Assembly (NCBI GenBank): GCA_016783985.1
Contig: JADHVM010000072.1
Location: 1 to 5,683 of the forward strand
Origin: Actinomycetota bacterium
Lineage (GTDB): Bacteria > Actinomycetota > Humimicrobiia > Humimicrobiales > Humimicrobiaceae
Length of the DNA stretch: 5,683 nt
Direction of reading: 5' to 3'
The translations under genes were made by a program, and so were the position numbers. Position 1 is the first letter of the stretch. The number at the start of each line of letters is the position of its first letter. This document shows positions 1-5,385 of this stretch, piece by piece. The notes under the pieces are model-generated. The model did not search any database and had not been told where the DNA came from. It saw only the letters and a program-made list of their open reading frames with translations.

Positions 1-3
1 CTT

Positions 4-125
4 CTGCTTAGTTATCTAAACATTCTTTTTCTTGGGCTGAGTGCCTAATGGCTACTCATATCTCCACAAGCGTTACTTCCCGTATGCCCTACGGTAGGAC
101 TTTTTTGGTACTTAGACCAGAGCAG
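4..125 (-). ncRNA. Candidate structured RNA with pseudoknot (reRNA-like)
   Basis: Several complementary pairs nest. CTGCT (4-8) pairs with AGCAG (121-125), and TCTAA (15-19) pairs with TTAGA (112-116), forming a closing stem with an internal loop. Inside it are a hairpin TGAGT-GCC/GGC-T-ACTCA (38-58, tetraloop TAAT, one bulge) and a hairpin CCGTA/TACGG (80-94). The 5-base loop of the second hairpin contains GCCC (86-89), which is complementary to GGGC (34-37), giving a pseudoknot. This section is also less AT-rich than the spacer beside it. Pairing works on either strand. Minus is preferred because of the TnpB-like reading, since TnpB guide RNAs overlap the 3' end of tnpB and contain pseudoknots. 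It does not match riboswitch, tmRNA, SRP, RNase P or T-box consensus motifs that I know. An unrelated regulatory RNA is possible. Confidence 0.33.
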
Positions 126-130
126 TCAAC
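8..130 (-). pseudogene. Possible decayed 3' end of an IS200/IS605-type tnpB
   Basis: Read on the minus strand from position 130, one frame gives a GLSTKKVLP segment, a TAG stop (89-91), GIREVTLVEI, a TGA stop (56-58), then VAIRHSAQEKECLDN and a TAA stop (8-10). The pattern 'GL..., then VT-(L/P)-VE, then QE-K' close to the end is how I remember many TnpB (OrfB) C-terminal tails reading, after the catalytic core and zinc ribbon. That resemblance is from memory and is not an alignment. No catalytic residues, zinc-binding cysteine pairs or plausible upstream body are present. DNA on the 5' side (above 130) becomes AT-only spacer, so at best this is a remnant whose body was deleted. The element's right end would be off the left edge of the window. 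The alternative is chance reading of a structured non-coding RNA covering the same bases. Confidence 0.33.
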
Positions 131-225
131 TATTATATAATAACAATGCATCCATAACATTATATATAATAAATATTATTTTAATTTTTTGCAATACTAC
201 TTTTTATTATGCGCCATATTTCATT
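131..225. other. AT-only spacer with short palindromes
   Basis: This is low-complexity AT-rich DNA between the structured left-edge segment and the 3' side of the methyltransferase gene. It contains two perfect 12-bp palindromes, 131-142 (TATTATATAATA) and 159-170 (ATTATATATAAT). I see no convincing gene, promoter or tRNA in it. The abrupt composition change near 130 fits the edge of an inserted or decayed element. Confidence 0.5.
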
Positions 226-261
226 AAAAAACCTGCCTGATTCCCTCATCTTCCAGAAGGT
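226..261 (-). terminator. Possible terminator behind the hisD-hisC-methyltransferase unit
   Basis: On the minus strand, about 40 bases after the methyltransferase stop, ACCT-t-CTG (254-261) can pair with CAG-gc-AGGT (231-239). A run of U residues follows directly (226-230). The stem is short and has an internal loop, so this is a weak intrinsic terminator at best, but it is in the expected place for the end of the minus-strand operon. Confidence 0.3.
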
Positions 262-287
262 ATATCTGGAAAATAGGCCCAAGATGA
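246..287. repeat. Inverted repeat just downstream of the methyltransferase gene
   Basis: TTCCAGA (251-257) and TCTGGAA (265-271) form a perfect 7-bp stem with a 7-base loop. Flanking TCATC (246-250) and GATGA (283-287) can extend the structure around an asymmetric bulge. It lies 13 bases past the stop codon of the minus-strand gene and could protect the 3' end of the mRNA or contribute to termination. Its minus-strand transcript has no immediate U-tract, so it is not by itself a canonical terminator. It also competes with the alternative pairing proposed for 226-261. Confidence 0.45.
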
Positions 288-299
288 TTAGTTCCTCTA

Positions 300-1139
300 T
301 TACTTCCTGTACATAGATATAAAATTCATACCATAGGGATCTCTTCCAGCCAGAAAATCAGCCGCTTTCAGTGCCATTGGCAAGCCTTCTACCAGCGGAT
401 CAGTAATAGGTGCACATAAACCATTAATTATACCCATTGTTAAAAAATGAATATTTAATAAATCTCTATTGGGCATGCCAAAACTAATATTGGAAGCGCC
501 AAGAGTAGTAGAGACACCAAATTCCCCCACTACCTTCCTCATAGTTTCCAGAGTAATTTTTCCTGAGTTTGTATCTGTTGAAGCAGTCATGACCAGGCAG
601 TCAAATACTAGATCTTCTCTTTTAATTCCCAGGGACTCTGCTCTCTCTATTATCTTTTTTGCAACATTAAATCTGTCATCAACATCATTTTTTATTCCTT
701 CTTCATCCATTGTAAGACACACAACTGCACTGCCGCTTTCTTTAACCAGTGGAAGAATTTTTTCCATTGATTCCTCCTTGCCGTTAACAGAATTAATTAA
801 TGCCTTGTATGGATAGACTTCCAGAGCTGCTTTTATAGCCTCTGGATTTGCACTATCTATACAGATTGGATTATTTGTAACTTCCATAACTTTTTTTACT
901 GCCCTGGGAAGCATACTTACCTCATCCACACTTACGGCACCAACATTTACATCAATAATATGTCCGCCTGCTTCAGCCTGTTTTATTGCATCTTTTTCAA
1001 CAATATCAAGCTTCCCTTCCTTCAGTTCTTCTGATAAAGACTTTCTTCCAGTAGGATTAATTCTTTCAGCAATTATTACTGTAGGCAGTCCCTGCCCAAA
1101 TTTAACTTCTGTATTTTTTCCAGTTACGACTGTTTCCAT
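300..1139 (-). CDS. Pterin-binding methyltetrahydrofolate:corrinoid methyltransferase (AcsE/MtgA type)
   Basis: This 279-residue protein is a complete TIM-barrel pterin-binding methyltransferase. By family knowledge it moves a methyl group between (methyl)tetrahydrofolate and the cobalt of a corrinoid protein in the cytoplasm. Relatives are AcsE of the Wood-Ljungdahl pathway, MtgA-like demethylation enzymes and the folate domain of MetH. Visible motifs are AERINPTG (24-31, strand 1), DVNVG (63-67), IDSANP (94-99), INSVNG (115-120), FDCLV (179-183) and GASNISFGMPNR (214-225). Asp95, Asn116, Asp180 and Asn217 match by position Asp75, Asn96, Asp160 and Asn199 of the Moorella enzyme. It is slightly longer than the roughly 262-residue AcsE because of an N-terminal extension of about 20 residues before the first strand. 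The ATG lies 27 bp after hisC. AAAGG at 1151-1155 is an 11-base-spaced, weak ribosome site, so translation may be coupled to hisC. No corrinoid protein or activator gene is in view, so AcsE versus MtgA or another subtype cannot be decided. Confidence 0.9.
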   Translation of the reverse strand: METVVTGKNTEVKFGQGLPTVIIAERINPTGRKSLSEELKEGKLDIVEKDAIKQAEAGGHIIDVNVGAVSVDEVSMLPRAVKKVMEVTNNPICIDSANPEAIKAALEVYPYKALINSVNGKEESMEKILPLVKESGSAVVCLTMDEEGIKNDVDDRFNVAKKIIERAESLGIKREDLVFDCLVMTASTDTNSGKITLETMRKVVGEFGVSTTLGASNISFGMPNRDLLNIHFLTMGIINGLCAPITDPLVEGLPMALKAADFLAGRDPYGMNFISMYRK

Positions 1140-1166
1140 TTCTTAAAAAACCTTTCTCTATTTATT

Positions 1167-2270
1167 TTATTTATAATATTTATTAAATATCTTGATAAAT
1201 GTACTCAAGAATTTTTCATTTACCTTGGGTAATGAAATTGTAACTCTTATATAAGCTGGGACTCCTATATTCTCACCTGGTCTTACTATAAAGCCACTTT
1301 TTAAAAGGTCTTCAACAATATTTTCACTTTCCCTGCCAGTTTTAATTAATATAAAATTGGAGTAAGATTTTATAAAATCAATACCTTCTTTTTTAAAAGT
1401 GCTGTAAAATTTTTCCTTCTCATTACAAATTTTATCCCTGATTTCTTCAACATACCATTCATTTTCTAGCGCAATTACTGCAGCCTTTTGTGAAACTGAA
1501 TTAACATTAAATGGCAACCTTACACGATTCAGGCCAGAAATAATTTCAGAATCAGCAATTCCATATCCTATCCTAAGACCGGCCAGTCCATAGATCTTTG
1601 AAAATGTTCTCAGTATAATAACATTCTTATACTTTGACAGATACCCTAAAGTATTAACTTTTTTTTCCTCGGGTAAATACTCATAATATGCCTCATCAAG
1701 AACTATTAAAATATTCTTGTTCACTTTTTCTAAGACATATTCAAGTTCGTCACCTGCAATATTTGTGCCTGCAGGATTATGTGGATTCGTCAAAAAAAAC
1801 AGGCAGGTTTCATCTGTTATAGATTTAACCATTGATTCCACATCCTGTTTAAAATTACGCAAAGGAACCTTAATAGTCTTTCCTCTACATTTTAATGTTG
1901 ATTTTTCATAGATTAAGAATGTAGGATCTGCAATTACTGCATTTTTACCTGAATCAATAAAACTATCACAGATCATCTCAATTATCTGATCAGTCCCATT
2001 CCCTATTATTATCTTATCAGTTGATATGTTATATTTTAAACCGATTTTCTTCCTTATTTCCCTGCAATCACTATCCGGATAATAATTAATATAATCTGTA
2101 CTATTTCGGATATATCTTAAAACTTCCTTGCATGGTCCAAATATATTTTCATTAGAAGCAAGTTTATGAACTTCTCCTAAATTATATTTTTCTTTTATTT
2201 CTTCTAATGTTTTACCTGGGATATACTCTGGTAAATCATTAACCCATGGCTTAAATTTTACATCAACCAT
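1167..2270 (-). CDS. hisC: Histidinol-phosphate aminotransferase
   Basis: HisC is a PLP-dependent fold-type I (class I/II) aminotransferase. In the cytoplasm it converts imidazole-acetol phosphate plus glutamate to histidinol phosphate and 2-oxoglutarate. The 367 residues match the family length. Visible features are the substrate-binding N-terminal LASNEN.FGP (38-46), the cofactor loop GNGTDQ (90-95), TNPHNPAG (161-168, Asn165), LDEAYYEY (191-198, Asp192 for the PLP ring nitrogen), TFSKIYGLAGLRIGYG (222-237, Schiff-base Lys225 and phosphate-binding Arg233) and IRVT (341-344, Arg342 for the substrate carboxylate). The start is the ATG overlapping the hisD stop by 8 bp. AAGG at 2280-2283 lies 9 bases upstream, inside the hisD end, which favours coupled translation. 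Some HisC enzymes also act on aromatic amino acids or in cobalamin synthesis (CobD). Adjacency to hisD makes histidine synthesis the best reading. Confidence 0.96.
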   Translation of the reverse strand: MVDVKFKPWVNDLPEYIPGKTLEEIKEKYNLGEVHKLASNENIFGPCKEVLRYIRNSTDYINYYPDSDCREIRKKIGLKYNISTDKIIIGNGTDQIIEMICDSFIDSGKNAVIADPTFLIYEKSTLKCRGKTIKVPLRNFKQDVESMVKSITDETCLFFLTNPHNPAGTNIAGDELEYVLEKVNKNILIVLDEAYYEYLPEEKKVNTLGYLSKYKNVIILRTFSKIYGLAGLRIGYGIADSEIISGLNRVRLPFNVNSVSQKAAVIALENEWYVEEIRDKICNEKEKFYSTFKKEGIDFIKSYSNFILIKTGRESENIVEDLLKSGFIVRPGENIGVPAYIRVTISLPKVNEKFLSTFIKIFNKYYK

Positions 2271-3624
2271 TTTTATCTACCTTCTTATTTTTAAATCTTA
2301 CCTTTATTGAATTACTGTGAGCTAACATTTTCTCATAATCTGCTAAAATTTCTATATATTTTCTCTCTTTTCTTAACATATCATAATTGTAATAAGCTAT
2401 ACTGCTCCTTTTACAAAAATCATATATTCCCAATGGTGATGAAAATCTTGAACCTGTACCTGTAGGAATAACATGATTTGTTCCAGCAATATAATCTCCA
2501 ACTGCCACAGGAGTATAATCACCAAGAAAAATCGCACCTGCATTCTTAATCTTTTTTAATACACCTTCGCAATCCTTCATCATTATTTCCAAATGTTCAG
2601 GAGCTATAGTATTGCAAATATCAATTAAAAAATTATCACTGCTATTGTAAACAATTCTGCAATTCTTCTTCAAAGATTCCAAAATAACAGAAGCGTTTAT
2701 CTTACCACCAGAATCTTTTATCAGGAAATCTACCTGATTGTAAATTTCCTCAATTACAACTTTTGCTGTATCTCTGCATGTAGTTAGTAAAATACTTTTT
2801 GATTGTGGATCATGCTCAGCCTGAGAAATTAAATCTGCAGCTATATAATCTGGATTTGCTGTACTGTCGGCTAAAATTACAACCTCGCTGGGACCAGCCA
2901 GGCCGTCAATACCAACCTCTCCAAATACCATTTTTTTAGCTGTTGTGACAAAAATATTTCCTGGCCCTACAATCTTGTCTACCTTCCTTATGCTTTCAGT
3001 TCCATAAGCAAGTGCTCCTATAGCTTGAACTCCACCAATTTTATAGATCTCATCTATACCCAGCTTTGAAAATAAATACAGCAATATATCATTTAAATTA
3101 CCATCAGTATCAGGAGGGCTGCATACAACTATTTCTTCTACACCAGCTACTTTTGCCGGTATTATAGTCATGAGAACTGAAGAAGGATAGATATATCTTC
3201 CACCAGGAATATATACTCCAACCCTTTTAATGGGAAGAAAAATCTGCCCTAATTTCTTTCCCCTTTCAGGTTCTATATACCAAGTACATGACTCCTTTTT
3301 AAACTGAACAGTATGGTACTTTTCTATATTTTTATAGCTTACTTCTAAAGCTTCTATAATGTCACTATATCTTTTTAAAGTGCTGCTATATCCTTTTTCT
3401 AATTCTTTTCTGCCTACTTTAATCTCATTAATACTGCCAGCTTTTAGTCCATCGTATTCTTTGCAGTACTTTAAAACTGCCTTATTCCCATCTACCTTTA
3501 TTTCTCCAAGTATCTTTCTGACAGCTCCTTCTATGGAAGAATCAATTTTCAAACATCTTCCAAGCCAAGAACTTAAGTCACCATTTTTTTTTGGTACTTC
3601 TATTTTTAAAAAATTATAACTCAT
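2263..3624 (-). CDS. hisD: Histidinol dehydrogenase
   Basis: HisD is the zinc enzyme for the last two steps of histidine synthesis. It oxidises L-histidinol to L-histidine through histidinal, using two NAD+. The 453 residues are a little more than the usual 430 or so, with extra length at both ends. The signature is intact: [12 protein letters not shown] (220-231), [16 protein letters not shown] (238-253), QAEHDP (268-273), APEHLEI (341-347), [13 protein letters not shown] (376-389) and AHSNSIKVR (435-443). Gln268, His271, Asp377 and His436 fit the zinc ligands, and Glu343 and His344 the catalytic pair, of the E. coli enzyme. The ATG at 3622-3624 has only a weak purine stretch upstream (AAGATAA), and no better start is visible. 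Codons 11-14 contain a run of nine A residues. It is first in the visible minus-strand operon and overlaps hisC by 8 bp. No T-box or His-rich leader peptide lies upstream. Confidence 0.97.
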   Translation of the reverse strand: MSYNFLKIEVPKKNGDLSSWLGRCLKIDSSIEGAVRKILGEIKVDGNKAVLKYCKEYDGLKAGSINEIKVGRKELEKGYSSTLKRYSDIIEALEVSYKNIEKYHTVQFKKESCTWYIEPERGKKLGQIFLPIKRVGVYIPGGRYIYPSSVLMTIIPAKVAGVEEIVVCSPPDTDGNLNDILLYLFSKLGIDEIYKIGGVQAIGALAYGTESIRKVDKIVGPGNIFVTTAKKMVFGEVGIDGLAGPSEVVILADSTANPDYIAADLISQAEHDPQSKSILLTTCRDTAKVVIEEIYNQVDFLIKDSGGKINASVILESLKKNCRIVYNSSDNFLIDICNTIAPEHLEIMMKDCEGVLKKIKNAGAIFLGDYTPVAVGDYIAGTNHVIPTGTGSRFSSPLGIYDFCKRSSIAYYNYDMLRKERKYIEILADYEKMLAHSNSIKVRFKNKKVDKNG

Positions 3625-3662
3625 CTGATTATCTTGTTATTAAATTTGTATAAGAATAATTC

Positions 3663-3681
3663 ACATACTATTTACATACTA
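3663..3681. repeat. Direct repeat ACATACTA in the hisD-queH intergenic region
   Basis: The 8-mer ACATACTA occurs at 3663-3670 and again at 3674-3681. The start-to-start period is 11 bp, about one helical turn, so both copies face the same side of the DNA. It lies in the 5' untranslated region of hisD and the upstream region of divergent queH. It could be a tandem binding site for a regulator, or simple chance in AT-rich DNA. Confidence 0.3.
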
Positions 3682-3726
3682 CAATAATACAGTTACAACT
3701 ATTTCTATTTAATACACATTCTTGTT

Positions 3727-3755
3727 AATATATTAAAAAAAGAAAATAAATACAA
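3727..3755 (-). promoter_or_regulatory. Candidate sigma-70/A promoter for hisD operon
   Basis: On the minus strand TTGTAT (3750-3755) and TATATT (3727-3732) are separated by exactly 17 bp, a fair match to the -35/-10 consensus TTGACA/TATAAT. Transcription would begin near 3720 and give an untranslated leader of about 95 bases before hisD. Its -35 box overlaps the ribosome-binding site of the divergent queH gene. No known riboswitch or attenuator is recognisable in the leader. The AT-rich background makes chance matches common. Confidence 0.3.
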
Positions 3756-3765
3756 GGACAGTTTA

Positions 3766-4329
3766 ATGACTAATTATAAAAATAGTTCTAATCCCAGATT
3801 AAAGCTTCTACTGCATGTCTGCTGTGCTGTTTGCGCACTGCATCCAACATTTTTGTTATCAAAAGATTTTAAAATTACTTTATTTTTTTATAATCCCAAT
3901 ATTCACCCGAGAGAAGAATATAATAAAAGACTGGAAAGTGTAAAAATAATTTCTAAAAAATACAGCATTCCTTTAGTCATAGATAGATATGAATTAAAAA
4001 AATGGTTTAGACTAACTGAAAACTATAAATTGGAGCCTGAAGGTGGAAAAAGGTGCAGCATCTGCTTTGATATGAGATTAAAAAGAACAGCTGCTGCAGC
4101 TAAAAAATTAAAATTTGACCTATTTGGAACAACTCTAACTGTCAGCCCTCATAAAGATAAGGATATAATAAATAGTATTGGAAAAGATGCAGCCGCTAAT
4201 AAAAAAATAAAATTTTATTCAGCCGACTTTAAAAAAAATGATGGTTTTAAAAAAACAATAGATACAGCCAAAAAAATAAACATTTACCGCCAGAATTATT
4301 GTGGTTGTATTTACAGCCTGCATAATTAG
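3766..4329 (+). CDS. queH: Epoxyqueuosine reductase QueH
   Basis: QueH (formerly DUF208) reduces epoxyqueuosine to queuosine at the wobble position of tRNAs with GUN anticodons. This is the last step of queuosine synthesis and is done in other bacteria by the unrelated cobalamin-dependent QueG. The 187-residue protein has the family hallmarks in order: LLHVCCAVC (15-23), FYNPNIHP..EY (41-52), GGKRCSICFDMRL (93-105), GTTLTVSPHKD (121-131), SADFKKNDGF (152-161) and YRQNYCGC (174-181). Cys19, Cys20, Cys97, Cys100, Cys179 and Cys181 are the conserved cysteines, supplying iron-sulfur cluster ligands and a redox disulfide. Here the usual CCAPC reads CCAVC. AAGGA at 3754-3758, 7 bases before the ATG, supports the start. 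The gene stands alone, divergent from hisD and convergent with lgt. No other que genes are in view, so the cell may make or salvage the precursor elsewhere. Confidence 0.95.
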   Translation: MTNYKNSSNPRLKLLLHVCCAVCALHPTFLLSKDFKITLFFYNPNIHPREEYNKRLESVKIISKKYSIPLVIDRYELKKWFRLTENYKLEPEGGKRCSICFDMRLKRTAAAAKKLKFDLFGTTLTVSPHKDKDIINSIGKDAAANKKIKFYSADFKKNDGFKKTIDTAKKINIYRQNYCGCIYSLHN

Positions 4330-4336
4330 TATAATT

Positions 4337-4369
4337 TTATCAATAAAGATTGCTTGATTAATATTTTTT
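4337..4369 (+). terminator. Possible intrinsic terminator after queH
   Basis: Seven bases past the queH stop, TTATCAA (4337-4343) can pair with TTGATTAA (4354-4361) with one bulged base, around a 10-base loop. A U-rich tail with six consecutive T residues follows. The stem is almost entirely A-U, so it is weak, but location and U-tract fit. Confidence 0.35.
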
Positions 4370-4389
4370 AAGAATTTATCATTTCTTAA
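4368..4389. repeat. Inverted repeat between convergent queH and lgt
   Basis: TTAAGAA (4368-4374) and TTCTTAA (4383-4389) form a 7-bp stem with an 8-base loop, six bases beyond the lgt stop codon. No U-tract follows it on the minus strand. It may help end lgt transcription or shield its mRNA 3' end, but is not a canonical terminator. Confidence 0.3.
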
Positions 4390-4395
4390 GACTTA

Positions 4396-5217
4396 TTACT
4401 CTTCTATCTTTTGTATTTCCTTAAGTCTTTTCTTTTCCCTAAATTTACTAATTAAATTATAAGCTATAATTATTGCAGCGATAATTGTTATTACATTTAA
4501 AATATATACAACCTTTACTCCACCAAGATAACTGCTGTCAATACGATAATACTCTATAAAAGTTCTATAAATGGCATAAATTCCTAAATACACTGTAAAT
4601 ATCAAGCCGCAAGGAAATTTATCCGGGTTCTTCTTATAAATCCTATGCAGCAAGAGCAGTAAGAGAAATAATATTAAATTTGCTATGGATTCATATAAAA
4701 AAGTGGGATGAAAATGGTCATACCGCTCATAATCTTTTACCCTGTTTGCTAAATCAATAAAAATTCCCCAGGGAAGATCAGTAGGTTTTCCATAAGCTTC
4801 CTGATTAAAAAAATTGCCCCACCTACCAATAGCCTGTCCCAGCACTAAGGCAGGTGCTATGATATCAGCCCACATCCAGAAATTTAGTTTCCTGATCTTA
4901 CAAAAGACAAGGAGTGCTAGAATTCCGCCAAGCATAACACCCTGAATAGCGAGCCCTCCTTTTCTAAAAGCATATATATAACTTAGATTATTACTATAAT
5001 ATGACCAGTTTACAATTACATGAAGAACCCTTGAACCTATTATTGCAAATACGACCGCAAAAGGTGCAAAATTTATTACTTCTTCTTCTCTCTGATTTCT
5101 ATACTTTGCAATAAAATAAGATATTAATATTCCAATTACTAAAGACATTGCAATTAATATACCGTACCATCTTATCTCCATATTAAGAATCCTAAAAGCT
5201 ACTGGATCAACAGCCAA
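4396..5217 (-). CDS. lgt: Prolipoprotein diacylglyceryl transferase
   Basis: Lgt is an integral inner-membrane enzyme. It moves diacylglycerol from phosphatidylglycerol to the lipobox cysteine of preprolipoproteins, the first step of lipoprotein maturation. The 273 residues show about seven hydrophobic segments and the family motifs: RWYG (16-19), GGLAIQG (87-93), GQAIGRWGNFFNQEAYG (127-143), HPTFLYES (170-177) and YRTFIEYYR (217-225). By position with E. coli, Tyr18 corresponds to Tyr26, Arg132 to Arg143, Asn135 to Asn146, Glu140 to Glu151, Gly143 to Gly154, Arg218 to Arg239 and Glu222 to Glu243. The place of E. coli His103 holds Gln92. The C-terminal tail is basic then acidic (FREKKRLKE...IEE), probably cytoplasmic. 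The start is TTG, chosen for the GGGAGG site 5 bases upstream; no in-frame ATG precedes it. ccdA lies upstream in the same direction, 166 bp away. Confidence 0.96.
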   Translation of the reverse strand: MAVDPVAFRILNMEIRWYGILIAMSLVIGILISYFIAKYRNQREEEVINFAPFAVVFAIIGSRVLHVIVNWSYYSNNLSYIYAFRKGGLAIQGVMLGGILALLVFCKIRKLNFWMWADIIAPALVLGQAIGRWGNFFNQEAYGKPTDLPWGIFIDLANRVKDYERYDHFHPTFLYESIANLILFLLLLLLHRIYKKNPDKFPCGLIFTVYLGIYAIYRTFIEYYRIDSSYLGGVKVVYILNVITIIAAIIIAYNLISKFREKKRLKEIQKIEE

Positions 5218-5222
5218 AATAT

Positions 5223-5228
5223 CCTCCC
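5223..5228 (-). promoter_or_regulatory. Strong ribosome-binding site fixing the TTG start of lgt
   Basis: On the minus strand GGGAGG lies 5 bases before TTG (5215-5217), close to the anti-Shine-Dalgarno optimum. The only nearby ATG (5231-5233) is in another frame and meets a stop after eight codons. This supports initiation at TTG rather than at the internal ATG at codon 13. Confidence 0.7.
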
Positions 5229-5245
5229 TTCATATTTAAAAAACA

Positions 5246-5292
5246 AAGTATTAAAAAGCATTTCCTAACAATTTTTAATAAGTATTAAAAAT
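5246..5292. promoter_or_regulatory. Candidate operator: inverted repeat plus extra half-site upstream of lgt
   Basis: ATTTTTAATA (5271-5280) and TATTAAAAAT (5283-5292) form a perfect 10-bp inverted repeat around the dinucleotide AG. The 12-mer AAGTATTAAAAA that includes the right half is repeated exactly at 5246-5257. The two copies are 34 bp apart, close to three helical turns. The set sits 29-75 bp upstream of the lgt start, where a regulator could act. All half-sites are AT-only apart from the central G, so chance is a serious alternative. I find no confident -35/-10 pair in this spacer. Confidence 0.3.
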
Positions 5293-5310
5293 GATTTCAA
5301 CTATTATTAC

Positions 5311-5326
5311 AAATTTTATAAAATTT
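5311..5326. repeat. 16-bp AT palindrome in the ccdA-lgt spacer
   Basis: AAATTTTATAAAATTT is a perfect 16-bp palindrome composed only of A and T. It may be a protein site or simply low-complexity sequence. A nearby imperfect pairing on the minus strand, TTTTAAAACA (5337-5346) with TGTTAAAA (5324-5331), could act as a weak ccdA terminator. Confidence 0.25.
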
Positions 5327-5375
5327 TAACACAAATTGTTTTAAAAAGTCATTTATTTCAGGATTTTTATAAAAC

Positions 5376-5385
5376 AGCACGTGCT
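5376..5385. repeat. Perfect palindrome AGCACGTGCT over the ccdA stop codon
   Basis: The 10-bp perfect palindrome AGCACGTGCT spans the last bases of the ccdA stop codon, and outer TTTAT (5366-5370) and ATAAA (5386-5390) extend the symmetry around a five-base bulge. It has no central loop, so it fits a dimeric protein site better than an RNA hairpin. It is one of the few GC-containing motifs in an otherwise AT-only spacer. Confidence 0.25.

Noticed and set aside
1..130. Known riboswitch or housekeeping RNA (TPP, SAM, cobalamin, ZTP, c-di-GMP, tmRNA, SRP RNA, RNase P, 5S, tRNA)
   Set aside because: The conserved core motifs of these classes, as I know them, are missing on both strands. The GGGCTGAG string recalls TPP, but the rest of that consensus is absent.
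49..240. Plus-strand open stretch of about 63 codons
   Set aside because: It has no start codon or ribosome site, and runs through AT-only spacer. The composition does not look coding.
469..816. A plus-strand open frame of 115 codons
   Set aside because: It lies antisense inside the strongly supported methyltransferase gene, has no ribosome site or recognisable motif, and reads as a shadow of that gene.
1717..1911. A 64-codon plus-strand frame inside hisC
   Set aside because: It is antisense to conserved HisC motifs and shows no independent coding evidence.
3359..3619. An 86-codon plus-strand frame opposite the start of hisD
   Set aside because: It is antisense to hisD and its hydrophobic composition results from reading Lys/Glu-rich codons in reverse.
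3625..3765. Possible histidine attenuator, T-box or leader peptide before hisD
   Set aside because: The minus-strand leader has no His-codon run, no T-box-like GGTGG element and no strong terminator hairpin. The short frames there are four codons or fewer.
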